DNA of 64,000 nt from Micromonosporaceae bacterium KJ-029 (GCA_005402585.1 BIFP01000016.1:1-64000); one strand, 5' to 3'. Shown: positions 6,871 to 15,837, counted from the stretch's first letter. The notes: generated by a model from the sequence alone, not told the origin. Translations and numbers: made by a program.

Positions 6871-7446
6871 ATGGACCTGCTGGAGACGTACCGGCGCAGC
6901 CTGGTGGAGTTCACCGACCGGGTGGAACAGGTAAGCGCCGGACAGTGGTCGGCGCCGACCCCCTGCTCGGACTGGGACGTCCGCACACTGGTCAACCATG
7001 TGGTCGGTGAGGACCGCTGGAGCGTGCCCCTGCTCGCCGGCCGAACCATCGAAGAGGTCGGCGACCGGTACGAGGGCGACCAGCTCGGTGCCGACCCGGT
7101 CGAGGCCGCCCGCGACGCGGCGGCCCAGGCCGAACTGGCCGCCACCCATCCCGGCGCGAGGGAGCGCATCGTCCACCTCTCGATCGGCGACACCCCCGCC
7201 GAGGAGTACCTGCACCAGCTGATCGCCGAACACCTCGTGCACAGCTGGGACCTTGCCGTGGCGATCGGCGCCGACCCCCGGCTGGACGCCGACGCGGTCG
7301 CCGAGTGCGCCCGCTGGTTCTCCGCCCGCGTCGGCGACTACCAGCAAAGCGGGCTGGTCCGCCCCGAGGTCGGGGTGCCCGGCGCCGCCGACGAGCAGGA
7401 CCGGCTCATCGCCGCCTTCGGCCGCGACCCCGACTGGACCCCGTAG
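6871..7446 (+). CDS. TIGR03086-type DinB/maleylpyruvate-isomerase-like protein
   Basis: A 191-residue protein of the DinB-like superfamily. The conserved landmarks are SDWDVRTLVNHVVGEDRW (metal-site His near the N-terminus) and EYLHQLIAEHLVHSWDLAVAIG with two further His. These match the three-His metal site of the mycothiol-dependent maleylpyruvate isomerase-like N-domain and TIGR03086 proteins of actinobacteria. The specific substrate is not known; mycothiol-dependent transfer is a family-level inference. It is convergent with the next gene, with only 3 bases between the stops. Confidence 0.8.
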   Translation: MDLLETYRRSLVEFTDRVEQVSAGQWSAPTPCSDWDVRTLVNHVVGEDRWSVPLLAGRTIEEVGDRYEGDQLGADPVEAARDAAAQAELAATHPGARERIVHLSIGDTPAEEYLHQLIAEHLVHSWDLAVAIGADPRLDADAVAECARWFSARVGDYQQSGLVRPEVGVPGAADEQDRLIAAFGRDPDWTP

Positions 7447-7449
7447 GGC

Positions 7450-8352
7450 TCAGAGACTGTCGTCGCGGGGCACGGTCCGCCACCGCCGCCGCTGGCCGGG
7501 CTGCCGCTCCCACCGGCCGGCGGTCGCGGCGCCGCCGTCGACCACCTCGGGTTCGCGGGTCAGTTGCCGCAGCCGCAGCAACAGGCCGATGCCGAGGAAG
7601 AGCAGCAGGGCACCGAGCAGGAAGGCGGCCTCGGTCAGGCCGAGACCGGCACCGGTCTGCGAGACCTGGTCGCCCGCCGCGCCGGCGGCCGGCGGATCGA
7701 CCGCCCCGCCCGCGTACCCGTCGTCGTCGGCGAGATCGGTCTCCTCGTCGGTCGGGTCCACGGTCGGGACCTCCACCGGCTCCTCGGTCGGCTCCACCGT
7801 CGGCACCTGGCTCGGGGTCGGCGCCGCGGTGGTGGGCCGGGCCACGTCGGCCCGACCCACCACCGCACGCGTCGCCGTCTGGCGGGACAGCAGCCGCAGG
7901 TTCGCGTCGTACGCCTCGGCGGCGAGGCTGACCCGGCCCTGGCCGACGTCCCCGGCGAACGCGATCCGGTACCGGGCGGTCACGGTACGCCCCGGGCAGA
8001 GCGTGCCCGGGTCGAGTTGACGGTCGGTCAACCGGGCCACGTCACCGTCGATCCGGACCTCCGTCGGGAACGACCCGGTCTCCTCGATCCGGTCCACCCG
8101 GACCTGGTCCAGTCGCAGCCCCTGCACCCCCAGCACCAGCGACCAGCGGACCTTGATGCAGTCGCCCCGGTCCGAGCGGGACACCACGGCGGAGACCGTC
8201 TCCACCCGCCCGCCGGCGGTGAACTGGTCCGGCAGGCCGCCGAGCTCGGTGGCGAACGCCGCGTGCGCCGGCGCGGCCATGGCGAAGTCCACCCCGGTGA
8301 GACACGCCAGCGCCACCCCGATCCGTAGCGTGTTCCGCCACAGCCTCTTCAC
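7450..8352 (-). CDS. secreted, membrane-anchored surface protein of unknown function
   Basis: About 300 residues from the GTG at 8352, chosen because GGGAGGA lies eight bases upstream and a signal peptide follows at once (KRLWRNTLRIGVALACLTGV...APAHA). The exported region (~40-190) is beta-rich, with two Cys (GDCIKV, GTLCPG) that could form a disulfide. A Pro/Thr/Glu-rich stalk (PTPSQVPTVEPTEEPVE) leads to a single TM helix (FLLGALLLFLGIGLLLRL) and a basic cytoplasmic tail. It resembles actinobacterial stalked wall proteins without an LPXTG motif. No enzymatic motif seen. Confidence 0.7.
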   Translation of the reverse strand: MKRLWRNTLRIGVALACLTGVDFAMAAPAHAAFATELGGLPDQFTAGGRVETVSAVVSRSDRGDCIKVRWSLVLGVQGLRLDQVRVDRIEETGSFPTEVRIDGDVARLTDRQLDPGTLCPGRTVTARYRIAFAGDVGQGRVSLAAEAYDANLRLLSRQTATRAVVGRADVARPTTAAPTPSQVPTVEPTEEPVEVPTVDPTDEETDLADDDGYAGGAVDPPAAGAAGDQVSQTGAGLGLTEAAFLLGALLLFLGIGLLLRLRQLTREPEVVDGGAATAGRWERQPGQRRRWRTVPRDDSL

Positions 8353-8532
8353 GATCCGTCCTCCCGTTGGTCGCCTCCACTGGGCAACGCTAGGAGCGTC
8401 GGGGGCCACCCGGTAGACGGGCGTGTTCGCACGAGCCGTCAAGGACGGGGCAGCTTTTCACGCACGGTGTTGAACCGGTCACGACCCACCCGCGACACGC
8501 CGTCGGGTGGCGCGCGGTGGACAATCACCGGC

Positions 8533-9201
8533 GTGACCGCGCTCTCCACCGCCTTCGTCCGGCTGCACGCCCGGCTCGCGCCCGTCGCCTTCGTACCCGA
8601 GGTGCGGTTGCACCAGGCGGACGAGCCGATCGGGCTGTGGGAGCTGACCGAGGGCGAGTTCCGCACCGACCAGCCACCACCGTTCTGGGCCTTCGCCTGG
8701 GCCGGCGGTCAGGCCCTGGCCCGGTACGTCACCGACCACCCGCAGCTGGTCGCCGGACGCCGGGTGCTCGACCTGGCCTCCGGCTCCGGCCTGGTGGCCA
8801 TCGCCGCCGCCCGGGCCGGCGCCGCCGCCGTCCGCGCGGTGGAGATCGACGAGCTGGCCGTCGCGGCGGTCGCGCTCAATGCCGAGGCCAACGGGGTACG
8901 CGTCGACGCCGAACTCGCCGACGTCCTCGACGGCGACGCGGGCGACGCCGAGGTGGTCCTCGCCGGGGACGTGTTCTACAGCGAGGCGATGGCCAACCGG
9001 GTGCTGCGGTTCCTGCTGCGCGCCACCCGCTCCGGGGCACGGGTGCTGGTCGGCGATCCCGGGCGGGCCTTCCTGCCCCGGGACCGGTTCGACGAACTCG
9101 CCGGCTACGACGTGCCGGTCAGCGAGGCGCTGGAGAGCGTACGGGTGAAGCGCACCACGGTGTGGCAGCTGCGCGCGGGACGGCCGAAGGCGGCCGGTTA
9201 G
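8533..9201 (+). CDS. class I SAM-dependent methyltransferase (NNMT/ETFB-lysine type)
   Basis: About 222 residues from the GTG at 8533. It shows the Rossmann motif I VLDLASGSGLVAIAAARAGA, the acidic strand-2 end VEIDELAV, and AGDVFYSEAMA as motif post-I. The N-terminal IGLWELTEGEF...PPPFWAFAWAGGQALARY segment is characteristic of the nicotinamide-N-methylase/ETFB lysine methyltransferase-like group, which often modifies protein lysines. The substrate is unknown. The P450 gene begins 9 bases after the stop, suggesting co-transcription. Confidence 0.8.
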   Translation: MTALSTAFVRLHARLAPVAFVPEVRLHQADEPIGLWELTEGEFRTDQPPPFWAFAWAGGQALARYVTDHPQLVAGRRVLDLASGSGLVAIAAARAGAAAVRAVEIDELAVAAVALNAEANGVRVDAELADVLDGDAGDAEVVLAGDVFYSEAMANRVLRFLLRATRSGARVLVGDPGRAFLPRDRFDELAGYDVPVSEALESVRVKRTTVWQLRAGRPKAAG

Positions 9202-9210
9202 CGTGACGCC

Positions 9211-10371
9211 GTGCTGTTCCGCAGCTGGGAGCGGGCCACCGAGACCCGGTGGCCCGACGTGGCCCGCGTCGCCGACCACGTGGGTGTCGAACACCTGCTG
9301 GTGACCCGGCACGCGCTGGTGCGGCAGGTGCTCACCGACCCGGAGACGTACCCGCCGGACAACGCCCTGGACGCGGTCACCCCGATGCCGGTGGCCGCGT
9401 TGCGGATCCTCGCCGCGCACCGGTTCCGGCTGCCGCCGACGCTGGCCAACAACGGCGGCGCCAGTCATCCGGCGATCCGGGCACTGGTCGCCGACGCCCT
9501 GCACCCGAAGCGGGTGGCCGACCAGCGGGACTGGCTGGCCGCGCTGGTCCGGCGACGGGTGTCCGACCTGAGCGCCCGGATGGGCACGGGCGAGCCGGTG
9601 GACCTGCACGCCGGACTCGCCGCCGACCTGCCGCTGCTGGTCCTGGCCCGGCTGGTTGAGTTGCCCGACGCTCCGGTCGCGGCGGTGAAGGGCTTCGCCC
9701 GCGCCGCTCTGGAGCTGTTCTGGGCACCGCTGGACCCCGACCGCCAACAGGCCCTCGCCACCGAGGTGGGCCGCTTCCACCGGGTGCTGCGGGACTTCGC
9801 GGCCACCGGCGGCGGGCTGGCCGGGTCGCTGCGCTCCGCCGGGCACCCGCCGGACGTGGTGGTCGGCGCGCTGTTCTTCCTGCTGGTCGCCGGCCAGGAG
9901 ACCACCTCGCAGTTCCTCACCCTGCTGATGCACCGGCTCACCGGAGAGCCGGCTGTGCTCGCCGGGCTGCGCGACGGCTCGGTGGCGGTCGCCGACGTGG
10001 TCGAGGAGGGACTGCGGCTGGAGCCGCCGATCGTCACCTGGCGGCGGGTCGCCGCCAGGGACACCACGCTGGGCGGTACGCCGGTGCCGGCGGGCACCAG
10101 CATGGTGCTGTGGCTGGCCCGCGCCGGCCGGGACCCGGCGACAGTCGACGCGCCGGACGAGTTCCGGCCGGGGCAGCGCGGGTCACGCCGGCACCTGGCC
10201 TTCGGGGCGGGCGCGCACCGCTGCGTCGGCGACCAGCTCGCCCGGATGGAGGCCGCGACGGTGGTGGCGAAGGTGGCACCGCTGCTGGCCGGCGTGCGCG
10301 TCGTCCGTCCGCCCCGCTGCCCGGACAACCTCACCTTCCGGATGCCCGACGCCTTCGTCGTCCGCCGCTGA
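9211..10371 (+). CDS. cytochrome P450
   Basis: A 386-residue soluble bacterial P450. All hallmarks are present: the I-helix oxygen-activation motif AGQETTSQ (~230), ExxR in VVEEGLRLEPP, a PERF-type DEFRPGQRG, and the heme loop FGAGAHRCVGDQLAR with the axial Cys (~340). It starts at GTG, 9 bases after the methyltransferase. It faces the biotin genes convergently. BioI-type P450s make pimelate for biotin, so a biotin role is conceivable, but sequence alone does not show it, and a gene ending tail to tail with bioD is not in that operon. Confidence 0.9.
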   Translation: MLFRSWERATETRWPDVARVADHVGVEHLLVTRHALVRQVLTDPETYPPDNALDAVTPMPVAALRILAAHRFRLPPTLANNGGASHPAIRALVADALHPKRVADQRDWLAALVRRRVSDLSARMGTGEPVDLHAGLAADLPLLVLARLVELPDAPVAAVKGFARAALELFWAPLDPDRQQALATEVGRFHRVLRDFAATGGGLAGSLRSAGHPPDVVVGALFFLLVAGQETTSQFLTLLMHRLTGEPAVLAGLRDGSVAVADVVEEGLRLEPPIVTWRRVAARDTTLGGTPVPAGTSMVLWLARAGRDPATVDAPDEFRPGQRGSRRHLAFGAGAHRCVGDQLARMEAATVVAKVAPLLAGVRVVRPPRCPDNLTFRMPDAFVVRR

Positions 10372-10383
10372 GCGCGACGGGGA

Positions 10384-10399
10384 CCTGACGAAGGTCAGG
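10384..10399. terminator. small convergent hairpin between P450 and bioD
   Basis: CCTGAC-GAAG-GTCAGG, flanked by outer complementary bases (GAGCGC/GCGCTC), in the 31-base gap between converging genes. Probably a shared terminator. Confidence 0.45.
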
Positions 10400-10402
10400 C
10401 GC

Positions 10403-11131
10403 TCAGCTGATCTCCTCGGCCCAGGCGCGCCAGTCGTCGAGTACCCCGTACAGCGCCGGGGTCAGCCAGCCCGGCGCGGACCGCCGGAACACTCCCGGGT
10501 CCATCGCCCCGGCACCGGCCGGCAGGGCGCCGAGTAGGTTCGGCAGCAGGTCGCTGAGGTTTGCCCAGTGCACCAGCTCGGGGTCGCCCGGCCAGGCGCC
10601 GATCACCACGCCGGCCGGCACCGCCCGCCGGTCGAGCGCTTCCAGGGTGAGCGCCGTGTGGTTGAGGGTGCCGAGCCCGGCGCGGGCCACCACCACCGCC
10701 GGGGCGCCCAGCGACACGGCCAGGTCGGCCACCGTCCAGGGCTCTCCCGACGGCCGCAGCCCCATCGGTACGAGCAGCCCGCCGGCCCCCTCGACCAGCA
10801 CCAGATCGTGCTTGTCGGCCTCCTCCCGGACGGCGTCGACGGCGCTGTACAGCTCCAGCGGCGGCAGCTCGGCCACCCGGGCCGCGGCCAGCGGGGCGAG
10901 CGGGTCGGGGAAGCTGGCCAGGGTCCGGCCGGTCATCGGGGCGGCCAGCCGGGTGACCGCCTCCACGTCACCGGGCTCGCCGGTGGCCGTACCGGTCTGG
11001 CCCGGTTTGACCACCGCGACCCGCAGCCCGGCCGCCTGCGCGGCGGCCGTGATCGCCGCGGTCACCACCGTCTTGCCGACCTCGGTGTCGGTCCCGGTGA
11101 CCAGCACCGGTCCCCGCCACTGATCCGTCAT
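10403..11131 (-). CDS. bioD: dethiobiotin synthetase
   Basis: A 242-residue enzyme that closes the ureido ring of dethiobiotin from 7,8-diaminopelargonate, CO2 and ATP. The P-loop GTDTEVGKT is near the N-terminus (~12-20), followed by VKPGQTG and the acidic VLVEGAGGLLVPMG motif, all typical of BioD. The ATG at 11131 overlaps the bioF stop (ATGA), so translation is coupled. A start three codons earlier is possible but less likely. Confidence 0.95.
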   Translation of the reverse strand: MTDQWRGPVLVTGTDTEVGKTVVTAAITAAAQAAGLRVAVVKPGQTGTATGEPGDVEAVTRLAAPMTGRTLASFPDPLAPLAAARVAELPPLELYSAVDAVREEADKHDLVLVEGAGGLLVPMGLRPSGEPWTVADLAVSLGAPAVVVARAGLGTLNHTALTLEALDRRAVPAGVVIGAWPGDPELVHWANLSDLLPNLLGALPAGAGAMDPGVFRRSAPGWLTPALYGVLDDWRAWAEEIS

Positions 11132-12264
11132 GGCGCACATTCCACGATGACCTCCAGGGCGCGTTCGAAATCCGCCCGGGGCACCCCCGCGCCGATGGTC
11201 AGCCGCAGCCGGGAGCGGCTGTCCGGGGTGGAGGGCGGGCGGAAGCAGCCGACCGCGACCCCGCGATCCCCACAGGCGGCGGCCCAGGCGGTCGCCGCCT
11301 CGGGCCCGGGGGCGGTGACCGAGACGACGGCGGCGTCGGGCGCGGAGACCCCGAGGCCCGCGGCGCGCAGCCGGCGCACCGCGAGGTCGACCCGCTCGGC
11401 CAGGTCGGCGCGCAGGTCGTCGCCGGCCTGAGCCAACCCGACGGCGGCGCGCACCCCGGCCGCCACCGCCGGCGGCAGGGCGGTGTCGTAGATGAAGGTC
11501 CGGGCGGTCTCCACCAGGTGCCGGACGAACTCGGCCGGGCCGGCCACCACCCCACCCGCGCCGCCGAGCGCCTTGGACAGGGTGGCGGTGACCACCACGT
11601 CCGGCTCACCGGCCAGCCCGGCGCCGGCCACCGCACCGGACCCGGCGGGCCCGGTGACGCCGAGCGCGTGCGCGTCGTCGACCAGCAGCAACGCCCCGTG
11701 CTCGCGGGCGACCGCGTGCAGCCGGCCCAGCGGGGCCAGGTCGCCGTCGACGGAGAAGACCGACTCGGTGACCACCACCGCCGGGCGGCCGGGTGCCGCC
11801 GCGAGGGCCGCCGCGACCGCCGCCACGTCGCCGTGCGGGGTGACCACGGTCTCCGCCCCGGAGATGCGGCACCCGTCGATCAGCGAGGCGTGGTTGTGCG
11901 CGTCGGAGACCAGCAGTGTGCGGGGGCGCACCAGCGCACGGACCGCGCCGACGTTGGCGAGGTACCCGGAGGAGAAGACCAGCGCCCGGTCGGTGCCGAG
12001 CCAGCCGGCAAGGGCGTCCTCCAACGCGTGATGGGCGTCGGTGGAGCCACGGACCAGCCGCGACCCGGTCGCCCCCAGCCCGTACGCGGACAGGGCTCGC
12101 GCCGCGGCGGCGACCACCTCGGGATGCGCGGCCAGGCCCAGGTAGTCGTTGCCGGCCAGGTCGACCACGGTGTCGCCGGCGCCACGCGGGTGCAACCGGC
12201 GGGTCAGCCCCGCCTTCGCCCGCAGCTCGGCGCGGCGGTCGAGCGCCGCCAGCCAGTCCGCCAC
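11128..12264 (-). CDS. bioF: 8-amino-7-oxononanoate synthase
   Basis: A 378-residue PLP enzyme that condenses pimeloyl-ACP/CoA with alanine, the first step of the conserved biotin pathway. Motifs are NDYLGLAAHPEV, GSRLVRGSTDAHHALE, SDAHNHASLIDGCRISGA, VDDAHALGVTGPAGSG and the PLP-lysine loop TLSKALGGAGG. The GTG at 12264 is chosen because CAGGGGGG precedes it and the protein then has normal family length. It is first of a bioF-bioD pair. No bioA is seen in this window. Confidence 0.95.
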   Translation of the reverse strand: MADWLAALDRRAELRAKAGLTRRLHPRGAGDTVVDLAGNDYLGLAAHPEVVAAAARALSAYGLGATGSRLVRGSTDAHHALEDALAGWLGTDRALVFSSGYLANVGAVRALVRPRTLLVSDAHNHASLIDGCRISGAETVVTPHGDVAAVAAALAAAPGRPAVVVTESVFSVDGDLAPLGRLHAVAREHGALLLVDDAHALGVTGPAGSGAVAGAGLAGEPDVVVTATLSKALGGAGGVVAGPAEFVRHLVETARTFIYDTALPPAVAAGVRAAVGLAQAGDDLRADLAERVDLAVRRLRAAGLGVSAPDAAVVSVTAPGPEAATAWAAACGDRGVAVGCFRPPSTPDSRSRLRLTIGAGVPRADFERALEVIVECAP

Positions 12265-12381
12265 CGTCGCCCCCCTGCCGTCGACCCGCTTCCGCGGGGC
12301 GAAGTTACCACCCGGCCGGTGGGCTCCGACGGATCCACTCCGGCTTGACCTCAACCGCGCTTCAGCTCGGACGCTCGGCGG

Positions 12382-12549
12382 ATGAGAAACCGGATCCGCC
12401 GACTCGTCGCGATGGTGCGCCGCCGCCTCGACGTCGCCCTGTTGCTGGCCGCCGCCGACCCGACGCTCCCGCCGGCGACCCGAGCGCTGCTGGTCGACCA
12501 GCTGTCCGTGGAGGTGGAGCCCGTTTCTCGCCGTCGTGGCGGCTTGTAG
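12382..12549 (+). CDS. small basic hypothetical protein upstream of bioB (55 aa)
   Basis: An ATG-started 55-residue ORF between the divergent bioF and bioB genes, ending 10 bases before the bioB ATG. The peptide begins [22 protein letters not shown] and is Arg-rich, with an amphipathic first half and an acidic [11 protein letters not shown] segment. I do not recognise it. Its close spacing to bioB and unbroken frame argue for it, but a chance frame in GC-rich DNA cannot be excluded. Confidence 0.4.
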   Translation: MRNRIRRLVAMVRRRLDVALLLAAADPTLPPATRALLVDQLSVEVEPVSRRRGGL

Positions 12550-12559
12550 GGTACGAGCC

Positions 12560-13555
12560 ATGCCAGAGATCCTCGACCAGGCCCGGACCCAGGTGCTGGA
12601 GAACGGCGTCGGCCTCGACGAGGCCGGTGTCCTCGCCGTGCTGAACCTGCCCGACGAGCACCTGACCGCCGCACTCCAGCTCGCCCACGAGGTGCGGATG
12701 CGCTGGTGCGGCCCGGAGGTCGAGGTCGAGGGCATCGTCTCGCTGAAGACCGGCGGCTGCCCGGAGGACTGCCACTTCTGCTCCCAGTCCGGCCTGTTCA
12801 CCTCGCCGGTGCGGTCTGTCTGGCTGGACATCCCCTCGCTGGTCAAGGCGGCCAGGCAGACCGCCGAGACCGGGGCGACCGAGTTCTGCATCGTGGCCGC
12901 CGTGCGCGGCCCGGACGCCCGGCTGATGAAGCAGATGCGCGAGGGCGTCGCCGCGATCAAGGCCGAGGTCGACATCCAGGTCGCGGCCTCGCTGGGCATG
13001 CTCACCCAGGAGCAGGTCGACGAGCTGGTCGACATGGGTGTGCACCGCTACAACCACAACCTGGAGACCTGCCGGTCGTACTTCCCGAACGTGGTCACCA
13101 CGCACTCCTGGGAGGAGCGCTGGGAGACCCTGCGGATGGTCCGGGAATCCGGCATGGAGGTCTGCTGCGGCGGCATCCTCGGGCTCGGCGAGACGGTGGA
13201 GCAGCGGGCCGAGTTCGCCGCGCAGCTGGCCGAGCTGGACCCGCACGAGGTGCCGCTGAACTTCCTCAACCCCCGCCCCGGCACGCCGCTGGGCGATCGT
13301 CCGGTGGTCGAGGGCAAGGACGCGCTGCGGGCCATCGCCGCGTTCCGGCTGGCCATGCCGCGCACCATCCTGCGGTACGCGGGCGGCCGGGAGATCACCC
13401 TCGGTGATCTGGGCACCCGCGACGGGCTGCTCGGCGGCATCAACGCGGTGATCGTCGGTAACTACCTGACCACCCTCGGTCGGCCGGCCACGGAAGATCT
13501 GAAGCTCCTCGACGACCTGAAGATGCCGGTCAAGGCGCTGTCGGCGACGCTGTGA
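12560..13555 (+). CDS. bioB: biotin synthase (radical SAM)
   Basis: A 331-residue radical-SAM enzyme that inserts sulfur into dethiobiotin. The cluster motif CPEDCHFC (CxxxCxxC) lies in [16 protein letters not shown]. Further family landmarks are [39 protein letters not shown] and [12 protein letters not shown]. The start is the ATG at 12560. The stop overlaps the ATG of the BsaP-like gene (TGATG), an arrangement that couples BioB to its auxiliary protein. Confidence 0.97.
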   Translation: MPEILDQARTQVLENGVGLDEAGVLAVLNLPDEHLTAALQLAHEVRMRWCGPEVEVEGIVSLKTGGCPEDCHFCSQSGLFTSPVRSVWLDIPSLVKAARQTAETGATEFCIVAAVRGPDARLMKQMREGVAAIKAEVDIQVAASLGMLTQEQVDELVDMGVHRYNHNLETCRSYFPNVVTTHSWEERWETLRMVRESGMEVCCGGILGLGETVEQRAEFAAQLAELDPHEVPLNFLNPRPGTPLGDRPVVEGKDALRAIAAFRLAMPRTILRYAGGREITLGDLGTRDGLLGGINAVIVGNYLTTLGRPATEDLKLLDDLKMPVKALSATL

Positions 13556-13854
13556 TGCCGACCGGCGAGCGCGCGGCGGACGCCGCCGACAGCCGACCCG
13601 GGCGCGAGCAGGCCGGGTCGACGGCCGGACCTGCCGCAGTCGGGCCGGCTGCGGCGGTAGCCGGGTCCGCGGCGGGGCAGTGGTGCGACCGGTGCGGGGA
13701 GGACGCGGCGACCGGGCCGCACGAGGGTTGCGCGGCGGCGCGGGCGCTGGAGCCGCCCCGGTACTGCGCGCACTGCCGACGCCGGATGAAGGTGCAGGTG
13801 CTGCCGGTCGGCTGGTCGGCGGTCTGCGTCGAGCACGGCGAATCGCGGGGCTGA
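13555..13854 (+). CDS. bsaP: biotin synthase auxiliary protein (BsaP-like)
   Basis: A 99-residue protein directly coupled to bioB. The first ~45 residues are low-complexity Ala/Gly/Pro. The conserved core carries a Cys set, [17 protein letters not shown] and then [13 protein letters not shown]...WSAVCVEHG, i.e. three C-x2-C/C-x-x-C-like clusters. Actinobacterial BsaP proteins encoded next to bioB carry an Fe-S cluster and are reported to be needed for biotin synthase activity. The assignment rests on position and the Cys pattern. Alternative: a zinc-ribbon protein of other function. Confidence 0.75.
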   Translation: MPTGERAADAADSRPGREQAGSTAGPAAVGPAAAVAGSAAGQWCDRCGEDAATGPHEGCAAARALEPPRYCAHCRRRMKVQVLPVGWSAVCVEHGESRG

Positions 13855-13857
13855 GCG

Positions 13858-14364
13858 ATGCTGCGGGGGCGGGCGGTGACCCTACGGCCGGCGACGGCCG
13901 CGGACGTGCCGGCCCTCGCGACCATCCGCGCCGAACCGGAGGTACGCCGCTGGTGGCGCGGCGGCGACGACCTGGCCGCCGCCGTCGAGGCGGACCTCGC
14001 CGACGAGGACCTGACCGTGTACGCCATCGAGCACCACAGCCGGGTGGTCGGCGCGATCCAGTGGTACGCCGAGGACGACCCGGACTACCGGCACGCCAGC
14101 CTGGACATCTTCCTCGACCCGTCGGTACGCGGCGCCGGGCTCGGCGGGGACGCCATCCGCACCCTCGTCCGGCACCTGATCGACGCCCACGGCCACCACC
14201 GGTTCACGATCGACCCGGCCGCGGCGAACACCGCCGCGATCCGCGCGTACGCGAAGGTGGGCTTCCGTCCGGTGGGCCTGCTGCGCCGCTACGAGCGTGG
14301 CGCGGACGGCCGCTGGCACGACGGCCTGCTGATGGACCTCCTCGCCGACGAACTGCCCGACTGA
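13858..14364 (+). CDS. GNAT N-acetyltransferase, AAC(6')-like
   Basis: A 168-residue GNAT enzyme. The acetyl-CoA loop is RGAGLGGDAIRTL (~99-111). The C-terminal HHRFTIDPAAANTAAIRAYAKVGF motif and the WHDGLLMDLL ending closely resemble the AAC(6')-Ib/AacA4 group of aminoglycoside acetyltransferases. Whether it confers resistance or has a housekeeping substrate cannot be told. It begins 3 bases after the bsaP stop, so it is probably in the bioB transcript. Convergent with the next gene. Confidence 0.8.
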   Translation: MLRGRAVTLRPATAADVPALATIRAEPEVRRWWRGGDDLAAAVEADLADEDLTVYAIEHHSRVVGAIQWYAEDDPDYRHASLDIFLDPSVRGAGLGGDAIRTLVRHLIDAHGHHRFTIDPAAANTAAIRAYAKVGFRPVGLLRRYERGADGRWHDGLLMDLLADELPD

Positions 14365-14373
14365 CCACCCGGC

Positions 14374-15837
14374 TCAGGTCGGCCAGGGAGGATCAGTCAT
14401 CGGTGGGGTGGAGCGGATCATCCGCAGCCAACGACGATGGCGCCGCCACAGCAGCAGGACGCCCACGACGATCACGACCGGCAGGGCCAACGGTACCGCC
14501 ACCAGCAGGATGAGCGGCCGGGCCGGGAACGGGCGTGGCTCGGTCGCCGGGGCACCGAACGAACCGGCCTCCAGCAGGTCCCGGGCCACGTCCAGGGACC
14601 ACACCTCGTCCGGCGGGTCGAGCAGGACCTCGGTGGTGCCGTCCGGACGCAGGGCGATCAGTTGCACGCGCCCGCTCTCCCAGTAGCCGGTGTCGTTCCA
14701 GTAGTCGCCTTCGCGCATGCCGTTGCCGGGATCCGCTTCGTACCGCACAGCCACCAGGTCGGTGCCGTGCCGCCAGCCCAGCGCGCGCAACGCCTGCCCC
14801 CGCACCGGGGCGAGGGTCGGCCCGGCGACGTCCTGGCCGGTCGCCGCGTCGAGCCAGGTCACCGTCCAGGAACGCGCCGCCAGGGCGGCGTCGTCGCAGC
14901 CGGACAGGCAGCCGTCCAGGTCGACGACGGCGATCCGGGAGCCGTCCGCGGTGAAAGCCCCGTTGCCGGCGAGCTTGCGCCGCGGCCCGAGGTCACGGGA
15001 CCACAGCGCCCCGCCGTCGCGGTCGAGCAGGCTCAGCCGATCTCCGGCGGTCGCGGCGATCCGGGACCCGTCCGGCGAGAAGGCCGCAATCGAGGCGGTA
15101 CGCAGGCTCTGCCGGTCACCGAGGTCGTCGAGGAGGATCCGGGTGGCACCGGTGGTCAGCTCCAATAAGGTCAGCCGGGAAGCATCCCTCCACCACCCCC
15201 TGGCGTCGTAGCGAGTCGGCTCGTATCCGGCGTCCAGGACGAGCAGCGCCGCACCGTCGCGGGACCAGGCGACCGGTGTACCGCTGCTGCCCTCCGTCGG
15301 CCCGCTGAAGCCCCGCCGGCTGCCGTCGGTCAGGTCGGTCACGGTCAACCAGTGCGGGCCCAGGGTGCCGTCGGCGACGTACCGGCCGTCCGGGGAGAGC
15401 TGCACGTCGTCGCCGGCACTGCTCTCGGCGCCGCCGTAGAGCAGCATCCGGTAGTCGCCGCCCCGGCCGACCACGGCGATCTTGCCCTCGTGGTCCACGA
15501 AGTCGCTTCCCCGAAGTCCGAGCCCACCGCCACCGAAGAGCACCGACGCCGGTCCAGGTGGGTCCTGCTCGACGGTCGCCTGCCACATCCAGGGCAGGCT
15601 GATCCGCTCCGGCACGCCCTCGCCGGCCGCCGCCGGCATCGTTCCGGCCCCTGAACCCCGAAGCACCGCGGACACGCCGAGCACACCGACCAGGACGGCC
15701 ACCATAGCCACGACGCCGGTACGCCGCGCCGCGCGCCGCCGCTGACGCCGGCCGACCAGCCACGGGTCACTCGCCAGCCGGGCCGCCGGCATCCGCTCAC
15801 CCAGCTCACGCAGCGCGGTACGCAGTTCCTCGCTCAT
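14374..15837 (-). CDS. membrane protein with WD40/TolB-like beta-propeller repeats, sigma-linked
   Basis: A 487-residue protein whose first ~45 residues are cytoplasmic (SEELRTALRELGERMPAARL...). A TM helix follows (~45-65, GVVAMVAVLVGVLGVSAVL). The long extracytoplasmic region has repeated propeller-like strands with D-G-S-R signatures (VQLSPDGRYVA, AAFSPDGSRIAATAG, AFTADGSRIAVVDLDG). A second TM lies near the C-terminus (LILLVAVPLALPVVIVVGVLLL), then a basic tail. Its ATG overlaps the sigma-factor stop by 4 bases, so it is probably the membrane partner or anti-sigma regulator of that sigma factor (inference). Confidence 0.75.
   Translation of the reverse strand: MSEELRTALRELGERMPAARLASDPWLVGRRQRRRAARRTGVVAMVAVLVGVLGVSAVLRGSGAGTMPAAAGEGVPERISLPWMWQATVEQDPPGPASVLFGGGGLGLRGSDFVDHEGKIAVVGRGGDYRMLLYGGAESSAGDDVQLSPDGRYVADGTLGPHWLTVTDLTDGSRRGFSGPTEGSSGTPVAWSRDGAALLVLDAGYEPTRYDARGWWRDASRLTLLELTTGATRILLDDLGDRQSLRTASIAAFSPDGSRIAATAGDRLSLLDRDGGALWSRDLGPRRKLAGNGAFTADGSRIAVVDLDGCLSGCDDAALAARSWTVTWLDAATGQDVAGPTLAPVRGQALRALGWRHGTDLVAVRYEADPGNGMREGDYWNDTGYWESGRVQLIALRPDGTTEVLLDPPDEVWSLDVARDLLEAGSFGAPATEPRPFPARPLILLVAVPLALPVVIVVGVLLLWRRHRRWLRMIRSTPPMTDPPWPT

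Noticed and set aside
9211..10371. Naming the P450 bioI from its position beside bio genes
   Set aside because: The gene is convergent, not co-directional, with bioD, and nothing in its sequence identifies an acyl-ACP substrate.
13858..14364. Calling the GNAT gene an aminoglycoside resistance gene
   Set aside because: AAC(6')-like motifs are present, but its likely co-transcription with bioB and chromosomal setting give no evidence for resistance.
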